A stretch of 64,000 nucleotides of DNA. Source: Cytophagales bacterium (lineage in GTDB: Bacteria; Bacteroidota; Bacteroidia; Cytophagales; UBA9547). This document shows, piece by piece, positions 1 to 9,823 of the stretch. Each line of letters opens with the position of its first letter. Position 1 is the first letter of the stretch. The position numbers and the translations under genes are program-made. The stretch lies in the NCBI GenBank assembly GCA_013297755.1, contig JAAFIH010000009.1:62001-126000 (forward strand), given 5' to 3'. The notes below the pieces were generated by a model. That model had not been told where the DNA came from. It was given only the letters and a program-made list of their open reading frames with translations, and did not search any database.

Positions 1-1
1 T

Positions 2-682
2 GATACTTCTATTTTTTTGGAGCATCAAATTCCTATAAAAGGCAAGCCTATGCTGCACCACGATATGGTAAGGGATTATTTCAATGCCTATCAATTTTTG
101 AAAAATCATATTCAAAATAAGCCAAAATTTGAGCTTTCTATCGATTTTATAAAGCAAATCAATCGATTGGTTATGAAAAACTCTGGCTCTATCGTTCATA
201 ATGCCTTGGGTACTATCGATACAGGAAATGGAGAAATCAGAAATTTTGCAGTAAGGGCTGGCACAGGCGGCTATTATATGGCACATAATAAAGTAGAATC
301 GGCTTTGATCCAACTGATAAAAGATGTAAATAAATCTTTTATTGATGCAAAAACAACCATGCAAAAACACCACCTTGCCTTTGATTTGCACTACAATTTT
401 GTAACAATCCATCCTTTTGGAGATGGTAATGGTAGAACATCTCGTTTGCTAATGAATTTTGTTCAGATGTGTTTTGGCGAACCACTTTCTATTGTTTTTG
501 TAGAAGATAAAGTAGAATACATAAAAGCGTTAATGGAAACAAGAGAAAAAGAAGATATTTCTATTTTTAGAACATTTATGGAGCAGCAACATGTCAAATT
601 TTTAGAAAACGAAATAGCACTAGCCCAAAAAGAGCACATCCAAAAGAAGCCTTTTGATAAAGGAATGACATTTTTTTTCTAG
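2..682 (+). CDS. Fic domain protein (5'-partial)
   Basis: Fic-domain protein, expected to transfer AMP or a related group from a nucleotide to a hydroxyl side chain of a target protein. The core motif HPFGDGNGRTSR is complete, about 135 residues into the readable part, and starts with the catalytic His. The frame is open to the left edge at base 2, so the N-terminus, where an inhibitory helix often sits, is missing; the TTG at base 17 is probably internal. The gene ends 56 bp before a RhuM gene on the same strand. Fic, RhuM and WYL genes together suggest an accessory island, perhaps linked to a type I restriction system to the left. The target is unknown. Confidence 0.9.
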   Translation, partial: DTSIFLEHQIPIKGKPMLHHDMVRDYFNAYQFLKNHIQNKPKFELSIDFIKQINRLVMKNSGSIVHNALGTIDTGNGEIRNFAVRAGTGGYYMAHNKVESALIQLIKDVNKSFIDAKTTMQKHHLAFDLHYNFVTIHPFGDGNGRTSRLLMNFVQMCFGEPLSIVFVEDKVEYIKALMETREKEDISIFRTFMEQQHVKFLENEIALAQKEHIQKKPFDKGMTFFF

Positions 683-738
683 TTTTAAAAAAAAGTACTA
701 TGCAATCTATTTGCATATAATTATTTAACCAAAAACGT

Positions 739-1734
739 ATGGAAACCGAAATCAATAAATTTTTACTTTATACCACACCCAATGGCGAGGTGAGGGTAGA
801 TGTTTTTTTAGAAAACGAAACCCTTTGGCTTACCCAAAAGGCTATGGGTCTGTTGTTTGATGTCTCAAAATCAACTATTAGCGAACATCTAACCAATATT
901 TATGCAGCTCAAGAGCTTTCAGAAACAGCAACCGTTCGGAATTTCCGAACAGTTCAAATGGAGGGTTCTCGTGAGGTAAAAAGAGAATTAGAATACTACA
1001 ATCTCGATGCCATAATTTCGGTTGGCTATCGTGTAAATTCATCAAAGGCTACTCAATTTAGGATTTGGGCCACTCAAACCCTCAAAGAATATATCATCAA
1101 GGGTTTTGTGATGGATGACAAACGTCTAAAACAAGGTCAAACCGTTTTTAGCAAAGATTATTTCAAAGAATTATTACAACGTGTACGCTCCATTAGAGCC
1201 AGCGAACGCAGAATTTACCAACAAATAACCGATATTTTTGCTGAATGTAGCCTTGATTATGACAAAAATTCGGAAACTACCAAAATGTTTTATGCCACTG
1301 TGCAAAACAAGTTTCATTTTGCTATTACTGGTAAAACAGCTGCCGAAATCATATACCACACTGCCGATAGCCAAAAAGGAAACATGGGACTTAGCACCTG
1401 GAACAATGCTCCCGAAGGTAGAATACTGAAATCAGACGTAATCATTGGCAAAAACTATTTAAAAGAAAATGAAATCAAGCAATTGGAGCGAACCGTAACA
1501 GGTTATTTTGATTATATCGAGGGACTAATCGAGCGAGAAAACACGTTTACCATGACTCAGTTGGCTACAAGTGTAAACGATTTTTTGGCATTTAATAAAT
1601 ATAAAATCCTAGAAAACAATGGCTCTATTTCAAAACTAAAAGCCGATAAAAAAGCTATTTCAGAATATGATACCTTTAATAAAACTCAAAAAATAGTATC
1701 AGATTTTGATAAATTAATTTTGAAAATGAAGTAA
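739..1734 (+). CDS. RhuM family protein (first paralogue)
   Basis: RhuM (virulence_RhuM) family protein of 331 residues, close to the usual family length. The N-terminal third looks like a DNA-binding helix-turn-helix: TLWLTQKAMGLLF followed by VSKSTISEHL. A conserved block follows (YNLDAIISVGYRVNS, then FRIWATQTLKEYIIKGF), and the C-terminal part carries the Fic/DOC-like ITGKTAAEIIY segment typical of the family. The biochemical role is not established; relatives sit beside type I restriction genes and in genomic islands. It is clearly paralogous to the next gene, with the same motif order. A palindromic repeat lies between the two. ATG start at 739. Confidence 0.88.
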   Translation: METEINKFLLYTTPNGEVRVDVFLENETLWLTQKAMGLLFDVSKSTISEHLTNIYAAQELSETATVRNFRTVQMEGSREVKRELEYYNLDAIISVGYRVNSSKATQFRIWATQTLKEYIIKGFVMDDKRLKQGQTVFSKDYFKELLQRVRSIRASERRIYQQITDIFAECSLDYDKNSETTKMFYATVQNKFHFAITGKTAAEIIYHTADSQKGNMGLSTWNNAPEGRILKSDVIIGKNYLKENEIKQLERTVTGYFDYIEGLIERENTFTMTQLATSVNDFLAFNKYKILENNGSISKLKADKKAISEYDTFNKTQKIVSDFDKLILKMK

Positions 1735-1741
1735 TAATTTA

Positions 1742-1868
1742 TTAAGGGAACTTCTAAAAACCTCAATTCCGTTGAAGCCCTCCCTCTTGGATTCTGTGGC
1801 ATCGTAACAGAAATTGGTTTGGGTGGGGTTTTTGAAAATAAATTTGGGGTTTTTAAAAGTTCCCTTAA
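1742..1868. repeat. MITE-like palindromic repeat with G-rich core
   Basis: About 127 bp with inverted ends: TTAAGGGAACTTCTAAAAACC on the left matches GGTTTTTAAAAGTTCCCTTAA on the right with one or two mismatches. The core around 1789-1834 (CTTGGATTCTGTGGCATCG, then GGTTTGGGTGGGG) recurs at 28760-28801 inside a repeat with different ends. The element fills most of the space between the two RhuM genes. Confidence 0.7.
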
Positions 1869-1899
1869 TTTTAAAATAAATATTATAATTTTAAAACCA

Positions 1900-2886
1900 A
1901 TGAAAGCAAGAGATTTATTACTGTTTAGTACCAGCGACAAAGCAACCAAAGTATCGGTTTATTTTCAAAATGGCACATTTTGGCTTACTCAAAAGGCTAT
2001 TGCAGAGTTGTTTGCAGTTAATGTACCAGCAGTTAGCAAACATTTGAAAAATATCTTTGAAACTGGTGAATTATTATCAGATTCAGTTATTTCCATTTTG
2101 GAAACAACTGCCGAAGACGGCAAAAACTATAATACCAAATTTTACAGGCTCGAAGCCATATTGGCTGTTGGCTACAGAGTAAACTCCACACAAGCTACCG
2201 ATTTTAGAAAATGGGCTACCCAAACGCTCAACGAATATATTATCAAAGGTTTTATATTAGACGATGAGCGATTAAAACAGGGCAAAAACTTGGGTCAAGA
2301 TTATTTTGACGAACTCTTAGAACGCATCAGAGATATACGCTCAAGCGAACGAAGATTTTACCAAAAAATTACTGATTTGTATGCCCTAAGCTTAGATTAC
2401 GACAAAGAAAGCCAGCAAACCAAAGATTTTTTTGCTTACGTACAAAACAAATTGCATTGGGCAATAACAGGCAAAACAGCAGCTGAAATTATTTATACAG
2501 AAGCCGATGCCACCAAATTGTACATGGGTTTGAAAACTTGGAAAGATGCACCAGAGGGCAAAATTATGAAAAGCGATGTAACTATTGCCAAAAATTACCT
2601 TTCGCACAAGCATATTGCAGAGCTCAATAGGGTAGTTTCGGCTTATTTAGACCTTGCCGAAAACAATGCCCAACGGGGTATTGCGTTCAATATGGCTCAA
2701 TGGATACATTTTTTAGACCGTTTTTTAGAACTTTCTGATTATCCTATTTTGATAGACAAAGGAAAAATATCTATGCTCGAAGCCAAACTAAAAGCAACCC
2801 AAGAGTATGATAAATTCAAAATTATTCAAGACCAAAACTATGAAAGCGATTTTGATAAAGAAATAAAAAAATTATCAAAAAAGTAA
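1900..2886 (+). CDS. RhuM family protein (second paralogue)
   Basis: Second RhuM-family protein, 328 residues when started at the ATG at 1900. An upstream TTG at 1819 would place about 27 residues inside the palindromic repeat and is unlikely. It has the same layout as its neighbour: GTFWLTQKAIAELF and VPAVSKHL (helix-turn-helix-like), LEAILAVGYRVNS, FRKWATQTLNEYIIKGF, and AITGKTAAEIIY. The two diverge enough to be an old duplication. The WYL gene follows after 24 bp on the same strand, so the pair is probably co-transcribed. Function unknown beyond the family link to accessory and restriction loci. Confidence 0.88.
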   Translation: MKARDLLLFSTSDKATKVSVYFQNGTFWLTQKAIAELFAVNVPAVSKHLKNIFETGELLSDSVISILETTAEDGKNYNTKFYRLEAILAVGYRVNSTQATDFRKWATQTLNEYIIKGFILDDERLKQGKNLGQDYFDELLERIRDIRSSERRFYQKITDLYALSLDYDKESQQTKDFFAYVQNKLHWAITGKTAAEIIYTEADATKLYMGLKTWKDAPEGKIMKSDVTIAKNYLSHKHIAELNRVVSAYLDLAENNAQRGIAFNMAQWIHFLDRFLELSDYPILIDKGKISMLEAKLKATQEYDKFKIIQDQNYESDFDKEIKKLSKK

Positions 2887-2910
2887 TATTTTATAAACTT
2901 AATATATAAA

Positions 2911-3933
2911 ATGTCAGAAATAAAACACGCCACTACACGCTACAAAATATTAGATGAATGTTTTAGAACAACATACAAAAAATATACCATAGACGATTTA
3001 GTACAAGTATGTAATGCTAAATTGATAGAATTTGGCTTAGATTCAGAAGTAAAAAAACGTACCATTCAGTATGATATAGCTTTTATGGCCAGCGACAAAG
3101 GTTGGCAAATAGAACTAGACGAAACCCTAAAAGAAGGCAAAAAACGCTTTTATAGATACAAAAACACCCATTTTAGCATCTATAATACTCCCTTGCGGCC
3201 TGATGAGGTTGTCCAACTAAAATCCACCTTGGATTTGCTCAAAAAAATAGAAGGACTGCCATTGATGGATTGGATGTATGAAATTTTGCCAAAACTATCC
3301 AAACAAAATTATACCACAAAAGATAGCTTTATAAGTCTCGACCATAATATAGATTTGATGGGATATGATTATTTGAAAGAATTGTTTTTTGCCATAGAAA
3401 ACAAAACTGTGCTGCAAATTGAGTATCAACCTTTCGATAAAGACGAACCTTATTCGCTTACTTTTCATCCCTATTTTCTGAAAGAGTACAACAACCGTTG
3501 GTTTGTGCTAGGATTAAATCCCTACACCAACAAATCAAATTATATTTTGGCCTTTGATAGAATCAAATCTATGAAACCGACCAATTTGCATTACATTGAC
3601 AATAATTCTATTGATTTTAAGGATTATTTTGAAGACATGATTGGCGTTTCAAAACCCGAAAATGCAGTTTGCCAAAAAATAATTTTACATATTTCTGGCA
3701 AAACGGCCCATTATGTAGCCACCAAAACTTGGCACAGCACCCAAAATCATCAATGGATTTCAGAAAATCTGTTGGAAGTAAAGCTAGATATAGTAATCAA
3801 TATTGAATTAAAAAAACTAATACTAGCACACGGAAAATATATAAAAGTGATAGCTCCAGAATCATTGATAGATGACATAAAACAGGAAATTAGAGAAATG
3901 GATAAAATGTATGAAAATAAGGATACAGATTAG
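2911..3933 (+). CDS. WYL-domain transcriptional regulator
   Basis: Transcription regulator of 340 residues. The N-terminal ~85 residues form a winged helix-turn-helix (TIDDLVQVCNAKL and VKKRTIQYDI), followed by the WYL domain. There, FHPYFLKEYNNRWFVLG, with a nearby YILAFDRI, matches the WYL core of the YafY/PafC type, and a WCX-like C-terminal extension follows. WYL domains are thought to sense nucleotide-like ligands, and such proteins often control phage-defence operons (BrxR/CapW type). It follows RhuM by 24 bp, so it may regulate the Fic-RhuM cluster; that link is inferred from position only. Confidence 0.88.
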   Translation: MSEIKHATTRYKILDECFRTTYKKYTIDDLVQVCNAKLIEFGLDSEVKKRTIQYDIAFMASDKGWQIELDETLKEGKKRFYRYKNTHFSIYNTPLRPDEVVQLKSTLDLLKKIEGLPLMDWMYEILPKLSKQNYTTKDSFISLDHNIDLMGYDYLKELFFAIENKTVLQIEYQPFDKDEPYSLTFHPYFLKEYNNRWFVLGLNPYTNKSNYILAFDRIKSMKPTNLHYIDNNSIDFKDYFEDMIGVSKPENAVCQKIILHISGKTAHYVATKTWHSTQNHQWISENLLEVKLDIVINIELKKLILAHGKYIKVIAPESLIDDIKQEIREMDKMYENKDTD

Positions 3934-3967
3934 ATATTTTTTCTATAAAATATTACCTAATCTGTAT
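3923..3967. terminator. Convergent hairpin terminator
   Basis: Inverted repeat ATACAGATTAG / CTAATCTGTAT with a T-rich loop lies at the end of the WYL gene, and its left arm includes the TAG stop codon. It sits between two convergent genes and could terminate both. Confidence 0.5.
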
Positions 3968-3992
3968 GGCTTACATACATCAAATATTTTTA

Positions 3993-5237
3993 TCAACCTC
4001 TTTTGGCTTGTCTTGGTGGGCCAGATCTAGCACTTGAGTTTGGTTTTGGTTTGCTACTGCTATTGCGTCTTCCTTTGTTAAATTGGACTGGTTTTGGTGG
4101 AATAGGACCGCTAAAAGTTACCGTAAATGGGTTGATATGGCCTTTGGGTACTGGTTTACCTATCAATTTTTCTATATCTTTGAGGTAGCTTTGCTCTTCT
4201 GCATCACAAAACGAGTAAGCTATGCCGCTAGCTCCAGCTCTGCCTGTGCGACCTATTCTATGGACATACGTTTCGGGTACGTTGGGCAATTCATAATTGA
4301 TAACATGGCTCAAATTATCTACATCTATGCCTCGAGCGGCAATATCTGTGGCTACCAACACCCTAGTTTCGCCTTCTTTAAAATTGTTGAGTGCCCTTTG
4401 GCGTGCATTTTGCGATTTGTTGCCATGAATAGCCTCTGTAGAAACTCCAATTCTGAGCAAATCTTTGACTACTTTGTCGGCTCCATGTTTGGTTCTTGTA
4501 AAAACCAAGGCACTTACTACATTTTTTTCTTTTAATAAATGAGCCAAAAGTGCTCTTTTATTACTTGTTTCGACACAAAAAACAGTTTGATTTATTTTTT
4601 CGGCAGTCGAAGATATAGGAGCAACTTCTACTTTCGATGGGTTTTGCAAAATAGAGTTGGCCAGAGCCATAATTTCTTTGGGCATAGTGGCCGAAAAAAA
4701 CAAGGTTTGTCGCTTTTCGGGAATTTTGGCTATAATTCGTTTTACGTCTTGCACAAAACCCATATCCAACATTCGATCGGCTTCGTCAAGCACCAATATT
4801 TGCAATTCGTTTAATTTAACCCAATTTTGATTCATCAAATCCATCAATCGGCCAGGCGTGGCCACCATAATATCTACTCCTTTTTTGATTTTTTCGACCT
4901 GAGGCACTTGCGATACTCCCCCAAAAATTACGACATGACGTAGATCTGTAAACTGACTGTATATTTCTAGGTTTTCTTGTATTTGGATGGCAAGCTCACG
5001 TGTGGGCGTAAGAATAAGTGCTTTTATGGCTTTACTTCTGGTCTGGGCAGCAAGTTTTTGTATGATAGGAATAGCAAAAGCTGCTGTTTTGCCTGTACCT
5101 GTTTGGGCACAACCCAATATATCTTTTCCGTCTAATATAATAGGAATGGCTTGGCTCTGAATGGGAGTGGCTTCTTTGTAGCCTGCTTGTTTTACAGCTT
5201 TTAAAATAGGCTCTATTAATTGTAAATTCTCGAACAA
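3993..5237 (-). CDS. rhlE: DEAD-box RNA helicase, RhlE type
   Basis: ATP-dependent RNA helicase of about 414 residues, acting in the cytosol on structured RNA (ribosome assembly or mRNA decay in the family). Motifs are in order: Q motif (GYKEATPIQSQAIP), Walker A AQTGTGKT, PTRELAIQ, DEAD box VLDEADRMLDMGF, SAT, and YVHRIGRTGRAG. A basic Ser/Pro/Lys tail replaces the longer tails of some relatives. No in-frame ATG lies near the expected N-terminus; the family-like start LFENLQL is preceded by TTG at 5237, and an earlier TTG lies at 5297. A single-base change upstream would bring an ATG at 5265 into frame, so the true start is uncertain. Confidence 0.9.
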   Translation of the reverse strand: MFENLQLIEPILKAVKQAGYKEATPIQSQAIPIILDGKDILGCAQTGTGKTAAFAIPIIQKLAAQTRSKAIKALILTPTRELAIQIQENLEIYSQFTDLRHVVIFGGVSQVPQVEKIKKGVDIMVATPGRLMDLMNQNWVKLNELQILVLDEADRMLDMGFVQDVKRIIAKIPEKRQTLFFSATMPKEIMALANSILQNPSKVEVAPISSTAEKINQTVFCVETSNKRALLAHLLKEKNVVSALVFTRTKHGADKVVKDLLRIGVSTEAIHGNKSQNARQRALNNFKEGETRVLVATDIAARGIDVDNLSHVINYELPNVPETYVHRIGRTGRAGASGIAYSFCDAEEQSYLKDIEKLIGKPVPKGHINPFTVTFSGPIPPKPVQFNKGRRNSSSKPKPNSSARSGPPRQAKRG

Positions 5238-5297
5238 CAAAATATCGTGTATTGAAATAAGGCATACATTACTACTATATAATGTATTTATTTCCAA

Positions 5298-5763
5298 AAT
5301 TACAACTAAAAAACCATTATTTACTAAAATTCAAAAAAAACATATCAAAATTAAAGTGATATATAATAATTAGTCAATGTCGTTTACTAAAGAATACGAT
5401 TAACTTTATCCTTTGCAGAAATACTAAGATATAGGCAATAAAGTATACTTAAATATATATCATTGAAAAATAAATTTTAATATTACTTACCTTTTTGCAA
5501 ACAACAAATGGCAGTATCCCAAAACCATTTATAGGTTGATTCTTATTTGTCTAAAAATTTAACTAAAGTATTACTAAAAGCAATATTATTACAAAAAATG
5601 TAAGAATTTATTAAATAAATATTATGTTTTTTTGAAGTACATTCAAAGAACTTCACAACATTTTCATTAAAATCTTAAAAAACTTTCGACCAAAATTTAT
5701 TTTTTTTATATGAATTGAAATATATTTACAATTATTTTCTAAAATAAATTTTAAAACAAGCCA
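5298..5763. other. AT-rich intergenic region with a repeat relic
   Basis: A 460-bp gap between divergent genes. At about 5376-5452 it holds a degenerate copy of the repeat whose ends read CAATGTCGTTTACT (a complete copy is at 11223-11313); the right end has decayed. The rest is very AT-rich, with no gene that can be supported. Confidence 0.5.
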
Positions 5764-8754
5764 ATGAAAAAGTTTTTTATCATACTCGCAAGCACTATTG
5801 TATTGATTGTAGTTGCCTTAGCGGTTGCACCTTTCTTATTCAAAGATAAAATAAAAGCAAAAGTAGACGAAGCCATAGCTCAAAACGTAAATGCCAAAGT
5901 GTACTACGATTTAGATAAATTTAGTTTGTCGTTTTTCAAAAATTTTCCAAACATAAGTCTTACTCTTGGCGATTTTGGGGTAATCAACAATGCTCCTTTC
6001 GAGGGCGATACCCTCACAAATATCAAAGAATTTGTGGTTGTAGTTGATTTAATGTCAGCCATAAAAGGTCAGAATCTTGTTATTCGTAAAATTTCGTTGG
6101 TAGAACCTTATATCTTTATCCAAAAAAATGTAGATGGTGTAGCCAATTATGATATTGCTAAACCTTCGTCTGATACTGCCAAAGCTGCTCCATCCGAAAA
6201 ATCTACCATGAAAACCTCCATCAACAAATGGGAAATTATACGTGGAAAAGTAATATATGATGATAAAACTACACCAACTTTTGCTCAAATACTAGACCTA
6301 AATCATTCAGGTTCAGGCGATTTTTCGGCCGATGTGCTTGATTTGGCCACCCAAACCAATATATCTTCTATCACGGTCAGGTATGATTCGGTATCTTATT
6401 TGAATGACAAAAAAATGGATATCAAATTGGTACTAAATATGGATAATGCCAATGCTAAATATACTTTCAAAGAAAATAGCATCAAAATTAATGATTTTGC
6501 ATTTGCTTTTGATGGATGGCTACAAATGAAAAAAGATAGTAGCATAGATTTGGATTTGACTTACAAAGTTCAAGAAACAGACTTTAAAAACATACTTTCG
6601 CTTGTGCCTGGTATGTACACAGCTAGTTTCAAAGATGTAGAATCGAGCGGCTCGTTGGCCTTTGATGGTTTTGCTAAAGGAACTTATTTTAAAGATAAAC
6701 TTCCTGCTTTTGGTCTTAATTTATTAGTAAAAGATGGCAAATTTCAATATCCAAAACTGCCAACACCTGTCAAAAACGTGCAATTAGATTTGAATGTAGC
6801 CAATAAAGATGGCGTAATCGACAATACATTTATTAATCTCAAAAATTTACATTTTGAAATGGGTTCTAATCCTATTGATGCCAAAATGATTGTAAAAGGC
6901 CTCAAATCAATGGATTTGGATGGACAAGTGAAAGCAAAACTTAATCTAGCAGAAGTAACACAAATATTTCCTTTAGATAGCCTTACCCTCAAAGGAATTT
7001 TTGATTTAGATGCCAAAGTAAAAGGGATTTACAAAAGTGCAAATCAACTACCTGCCCTTGATGTAAAAATGGCTATGAAAGATGGCTATGTAAAAACCCT
7101 AAAAATGCCCAATACACCACTCGAACAAATCAATTTTTCATCCACTGTAAAAAATGCCACTGGCACCATGAAAGATATGGTGGCCACTTTGGATAATTAC
7201 ACGATGCTGCTTGATGGCGAAAAATTTGTAGCCAATGCCAAAGTCGAAAATTTTGAAGATTATACCTATTCAGCCAATGTAAAAGGGAATTTAGATATGG
7301 ATAAAATTACTAAAATTTATCCATTACAAGATATGACTTTGGGTGGCAAAATTCTTACAGACATTACCACAAGCGGCAAAATGTCGTTGATAAAGGCTGG
7401 AAAATACGACCAACTGCCCACCAGTGGTTCTATGGATTTTAATAAGTTTTCGTTTGTAAGCAAATCTATGCCACAAGGTATAAAATTGACTTCTGCTCAC
7501 ATGGCTTTTGATCCACAAAAAATAACGGTTAGCAATATGCAGGGATTCTTAGGAAAAAGCGATTTTGCAGCTTCTGGTATTTTTACCAACTATATGGCCT
7601 ATGTTTTTCAAAGCAAAACTTTGGTAGGAAAACTTGATTTTAGTACTCAAAATTTTGATGTAAACGAGTGGGTACCAGCCTCAGACCCCAACGCCCCAAA
7701 ACCTGAAGAAAAACTAGAAGACCCAACACCAATTCCTCAAAACATAGACTTTACAATGAACTCCTCGCTCAAAAAAGTACTATACACCAACATGACCATG
7801 ACAGATATGAAAGGCATCATTACCCTAAAAGATGGTATTTTCAAACTTAGTAATGGTAATTTTGATATGATTGGCGGCCACTTTGTTACCAATTGTAGCT
7901 ACAACACACAAAATCCTAAAAATCCTAAATTTGATTATGATTTGGATATGAAAAATGTAGATATACAAGCAGCAGTAAAAACATTTGAAAGCATCAAAAA
8001 ATTTGCTCCAATTGCCGAAAAAATCGAAGGTCGCCTTAGTACAAACTTTGCTATCAAAAGTGATTTGACAAAAGGATATGCGCCAGTGTATAATACACTT
8101 TTTGGAAATGGACTTGCCCTTACTTTTGATGCCAAAATGAAAGATGGCGGATTTTTAAACAAAATAAATAGTGCAGCCAAATTTTCTAGTCCAAACTCTG
8201 GTGGCGACAAAGGTGTAAATATAGGCAATACAAGAGTACAATTCGATATTGCCAATGGACGAATCAAATTCAAACCATTTGATATGAAAATGGGCGATAA
8301 TATCATAAATATAGGGGGTAGCAGTGGCTTAGACAAAACACTAGATTTTGATGTAATTTCGCAGATGCCAGCGGCAGCAGCTGGGGCAGCTCTTGGCGAT
8401 GTGATGACTAAATTGGGTGGTCAAAATATGGGAATATCCAAAGTGCTAGCAAATATCAAAGTTACTGGCTCGCACGATAATCCTAAGTTTTCGCTTCTAG
8501 GTATAACCACCGACAAAGGTAAGCCTGAAGATATGGTAAAAAATGCTTTGGTAGATAAAGCCAAACAAGAAGGCGAAAAATTAAAACAACAAGCCATACA
8601 AAAAGCACAAGAAGAAGCCACCAGGTTGTTGCAACAACAAGCCTCTGAAAAAGCCAAACAAGAAGCCGAAAAATTGCTACAACAGCAAGGTGCCCAAAAA
8701 GCAAAAGAAGAAGCCGAAAAATTACTTAAAAATAAAGTTAAATTACCTTTTTAA
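5764..8754 (+). CDS. AsmA-like protein
   Basis: Large protein (996 residues) of the AsmA/TamB-like group, whose members are thought to bridge inner and outer membranes and handle lipid transfer or outer-membrane assembly. It starts with an N-terminal membrane anchor (residues ~4-26, FFIILASTIVLIVVALAVAPF). Long beta-rich repeats follow (LTGDFG-like and VKDGKFQYPKLPTP segments), then an AsmA C-terminal region around residues 700-920. The last ~80 residues are a Lys/Gln/Glu/Ala coiled coil with repeated KAKQEAEKLLQQQ units. It stands alone on the plus strand, 33 bp before the M48 protease gene, so the two may be co-transcribed. Confidence 0.85.
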   Translation: MKKFFIILASTIVLIVVALAVAPFLFKDKIKAKVDEAIAQNVNAKVYYDLDKFSLSFFKNFPNISLTLGDFGVINNAPFEGDTLTNIKEFVVVVDLMSAIKGQNLVIRKISLVEPYIFIQKNVDGVANYDIAKPSSDTAKAAPSEKSTMKTSINKWEIIRGKVIYDDKTTPTFAQILDLNHSGSGDFSADVLDLATQTNISSITVRYDSVSYLNDKKMDIKLVLNMDNANAKYTFKENSIKINDFAFAFDGWLQMKKDSSIDLDLTYKVQETDFKNILSLVPGMYTASFKDVESSGSLAFDGFAKGTYFKDKLPAFGLNLLVKDGKFQYPKLPTPVKNVQLDLNVANKDGVIDNTFINLKNLHFEMGSNPIDAKMIVKGLKSMDLDGQVKAKLNLAEVTQIFPLDSLTLKGIFDLDAKVKGIYKSANQLPALDVKMAMKDGYVKTLKMPNTPLEQINFSSTVKNATGTMKDMVATLDNYTMLLDGEKFVANAKVENFEDYTYSANVKGNLDMDKITKIYPLQDMTLGGKILTDITTSGKMSLIKAGKYDQLPTSGSMDFNKFSFVSKSMPQGIKLTSAHMAFDPQKITVSNMQGFLGKSDFAASGIFTNYMAYVFQSKTLVGKLDFSTQNFDVNEWVPASDPNAPKPEEKLEDPTPIPQNIDFTMNSSLKKVLYTNMTMTDMKGIITLKDGIFKLSNGNFDMIGGHFVTNCSYNTQNPKNPKFDYDLDMKNVDIQAAVKTFESIKKFAPIAEKIEGRLSTNFAIKSDLTKGYAPVYNTLFGNGLALTFDAKMKDGGFLNKINSAAKFSSPNSGGDKGVNIGNTRVQFDIANGRIKFKPFDMKMGDNIINIGGSSGLDKTLDFDVISQMPAAAAGAALGDVMTKLGGQNMGISKVLANIKVTGSHDNPKFSLLGITTDKGKPEDMVKNALVDKAKQEGEKLKQQAIQKAQEEATRLLQQQASEKAKQEAEKLLQQQGAQKAKEEAEKLLKNKVKLPF

Positions 8755-8787
8755 TTATTAATTCAATCACTATTAAAAAATTAAATT

Positions 8788-9624
8788 ATGAAAAAATCCA
8801 TTGTATCAACCCTTGCTCTAGGTTCACTCTTATTGTTCAATAATTGCAAAAAAGACAAAAATAGTATAGATGCCAATGTAAAAAATTGCATTGATATTCC
8901 TATTATTGGCTTTTCACTTTCTGATGATGTAGCCCTAGGAGCTCAAACTGCTGCACAAATAGATGCAGAAACTGCCGAATTTCCGATTTTAGATTCAGCA
9001 AGCAACCCTACACCATACCGAATTTTGTATAAAATAAGAAATAACATTTTAAATTCTGGTAAAGTAAAACACAAGGCCGATTTTCCTTGGCGATTACGCA
9101 TTATCAACAAACCTGATGTGCAAAATGCTTTTTGTACTCCTGGTGGTTTTATATATGTGTACACAGGTATAATCAAAGTTTTGGATAACGAAAGCCAACT
9201 GGCAGGAGTAATGGGCCACGAAATGGGGCATGCAGATTTGCGTCATTCTGTAAGTTCAATTATGAACGAAAATGGTGTTGGTATATTATTGCAAATAGCC
9301 AGTGGAGGCAATCCAGGAGCATTAACCCAAATGGCAAACCAACTTCGTGGGCTCAAAAACAGCCGTTGCCACGAAATTCAGGCTGACGATGCTTCTGTGT
9401 TTTATTTGGCTTCTACAGATTATCCATGCAATTCGGCAGCAGCTTTTTTTAGAAAAATAGTTGCCTCTGGTGCTCAAACTCCACCAGAAATACTAAGTAC
9501 TCACCCAGACCCAGGCAATAGAGTAGAAAGTATAGACAAAAAAGCTGCCGAAAACGGTTGTAGCACTACCAAAGTACCCACCAACGATGAGTATGCTTTG
9601 CTCAAAAGTAGTTTAAGACTATAA
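8788..9624 (+). CDS. M48 family metalloprotease, lipoprotein
   Basis: Zinc metalloprotease of the M48 (BepA/Oma1-like) family, 278 residues. The N-terminal signal ends in a lipobox (LLLFNNC, Cys 20), so it should be a lipoprotein in the cell envelope. The zinc site HEMGH is at about residue 146, and the third ligand Glu lies in CHEIQADDASVFYLAS. FCTPGGFIYVYTGII and the C-terminal STHPDPGNRVESI motif are typical of periplasmic M48 proteases that degrade misfolded outer-membrane proteins. It follows the AsmA-like gene closely, which fits a joint role in envelope quality control. Confidence 0.92.
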   Translation: MKKSIVSTLALGSLLLFNNCKKDKNSIDANVKNCIDIPIIGFSLSDDVALGAQTAAQIDAETAEFPILDSASNPTPYRILYKIRNNILNSGKVKHKADFPWRLRIINKPDVQNAFCTPGGFIYVYTGIIKVLDNESQLAGVMGHEMGHADLRHSVSSIMNENGVGILLQIASGGNPGALTQMANQLRGLKNSRCHEIQADDASVFYLASTDYPCNSAAAFFRKIVASGAQTPPEILSTHPDPGNRVESIDKKAAENGCSTTKVPTNDEYALLKSSLRL

Positions 9625-9673
9625 AAATAGCATCAACCTCAAAAAACCTATTTTAAACAAAAATGCTTTAAAT

Positions 9674-9758
9674 AACTTCTAAAAACCGCAATTCCTATAA
9701 AGTCCCCTCCCTTGGGGGAGTTGGGGGGGGAAATATAAATTTGGGGTTTTTAGAAGTT
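9674..9758. repeat. MITE-like palindromic repeat with G-rich core
   Basis: 85 bp with inverted ends AACTTCTAAAAACC / GGTTTTTAGAAGTT and a core with CCCCTCCCTTGGGGGAG. Same end type as the repeat at 1742-1868. It could fold into a strong hairpin downstream of the M48 gene. Confidence 0.7.
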
Positions 9759-9823
9759 TCCTTAAGATAGGTTTTTTTATAATATTACCTTTTTTTCAAA
9801 TCTATTCTTAATTAATAAACAAT

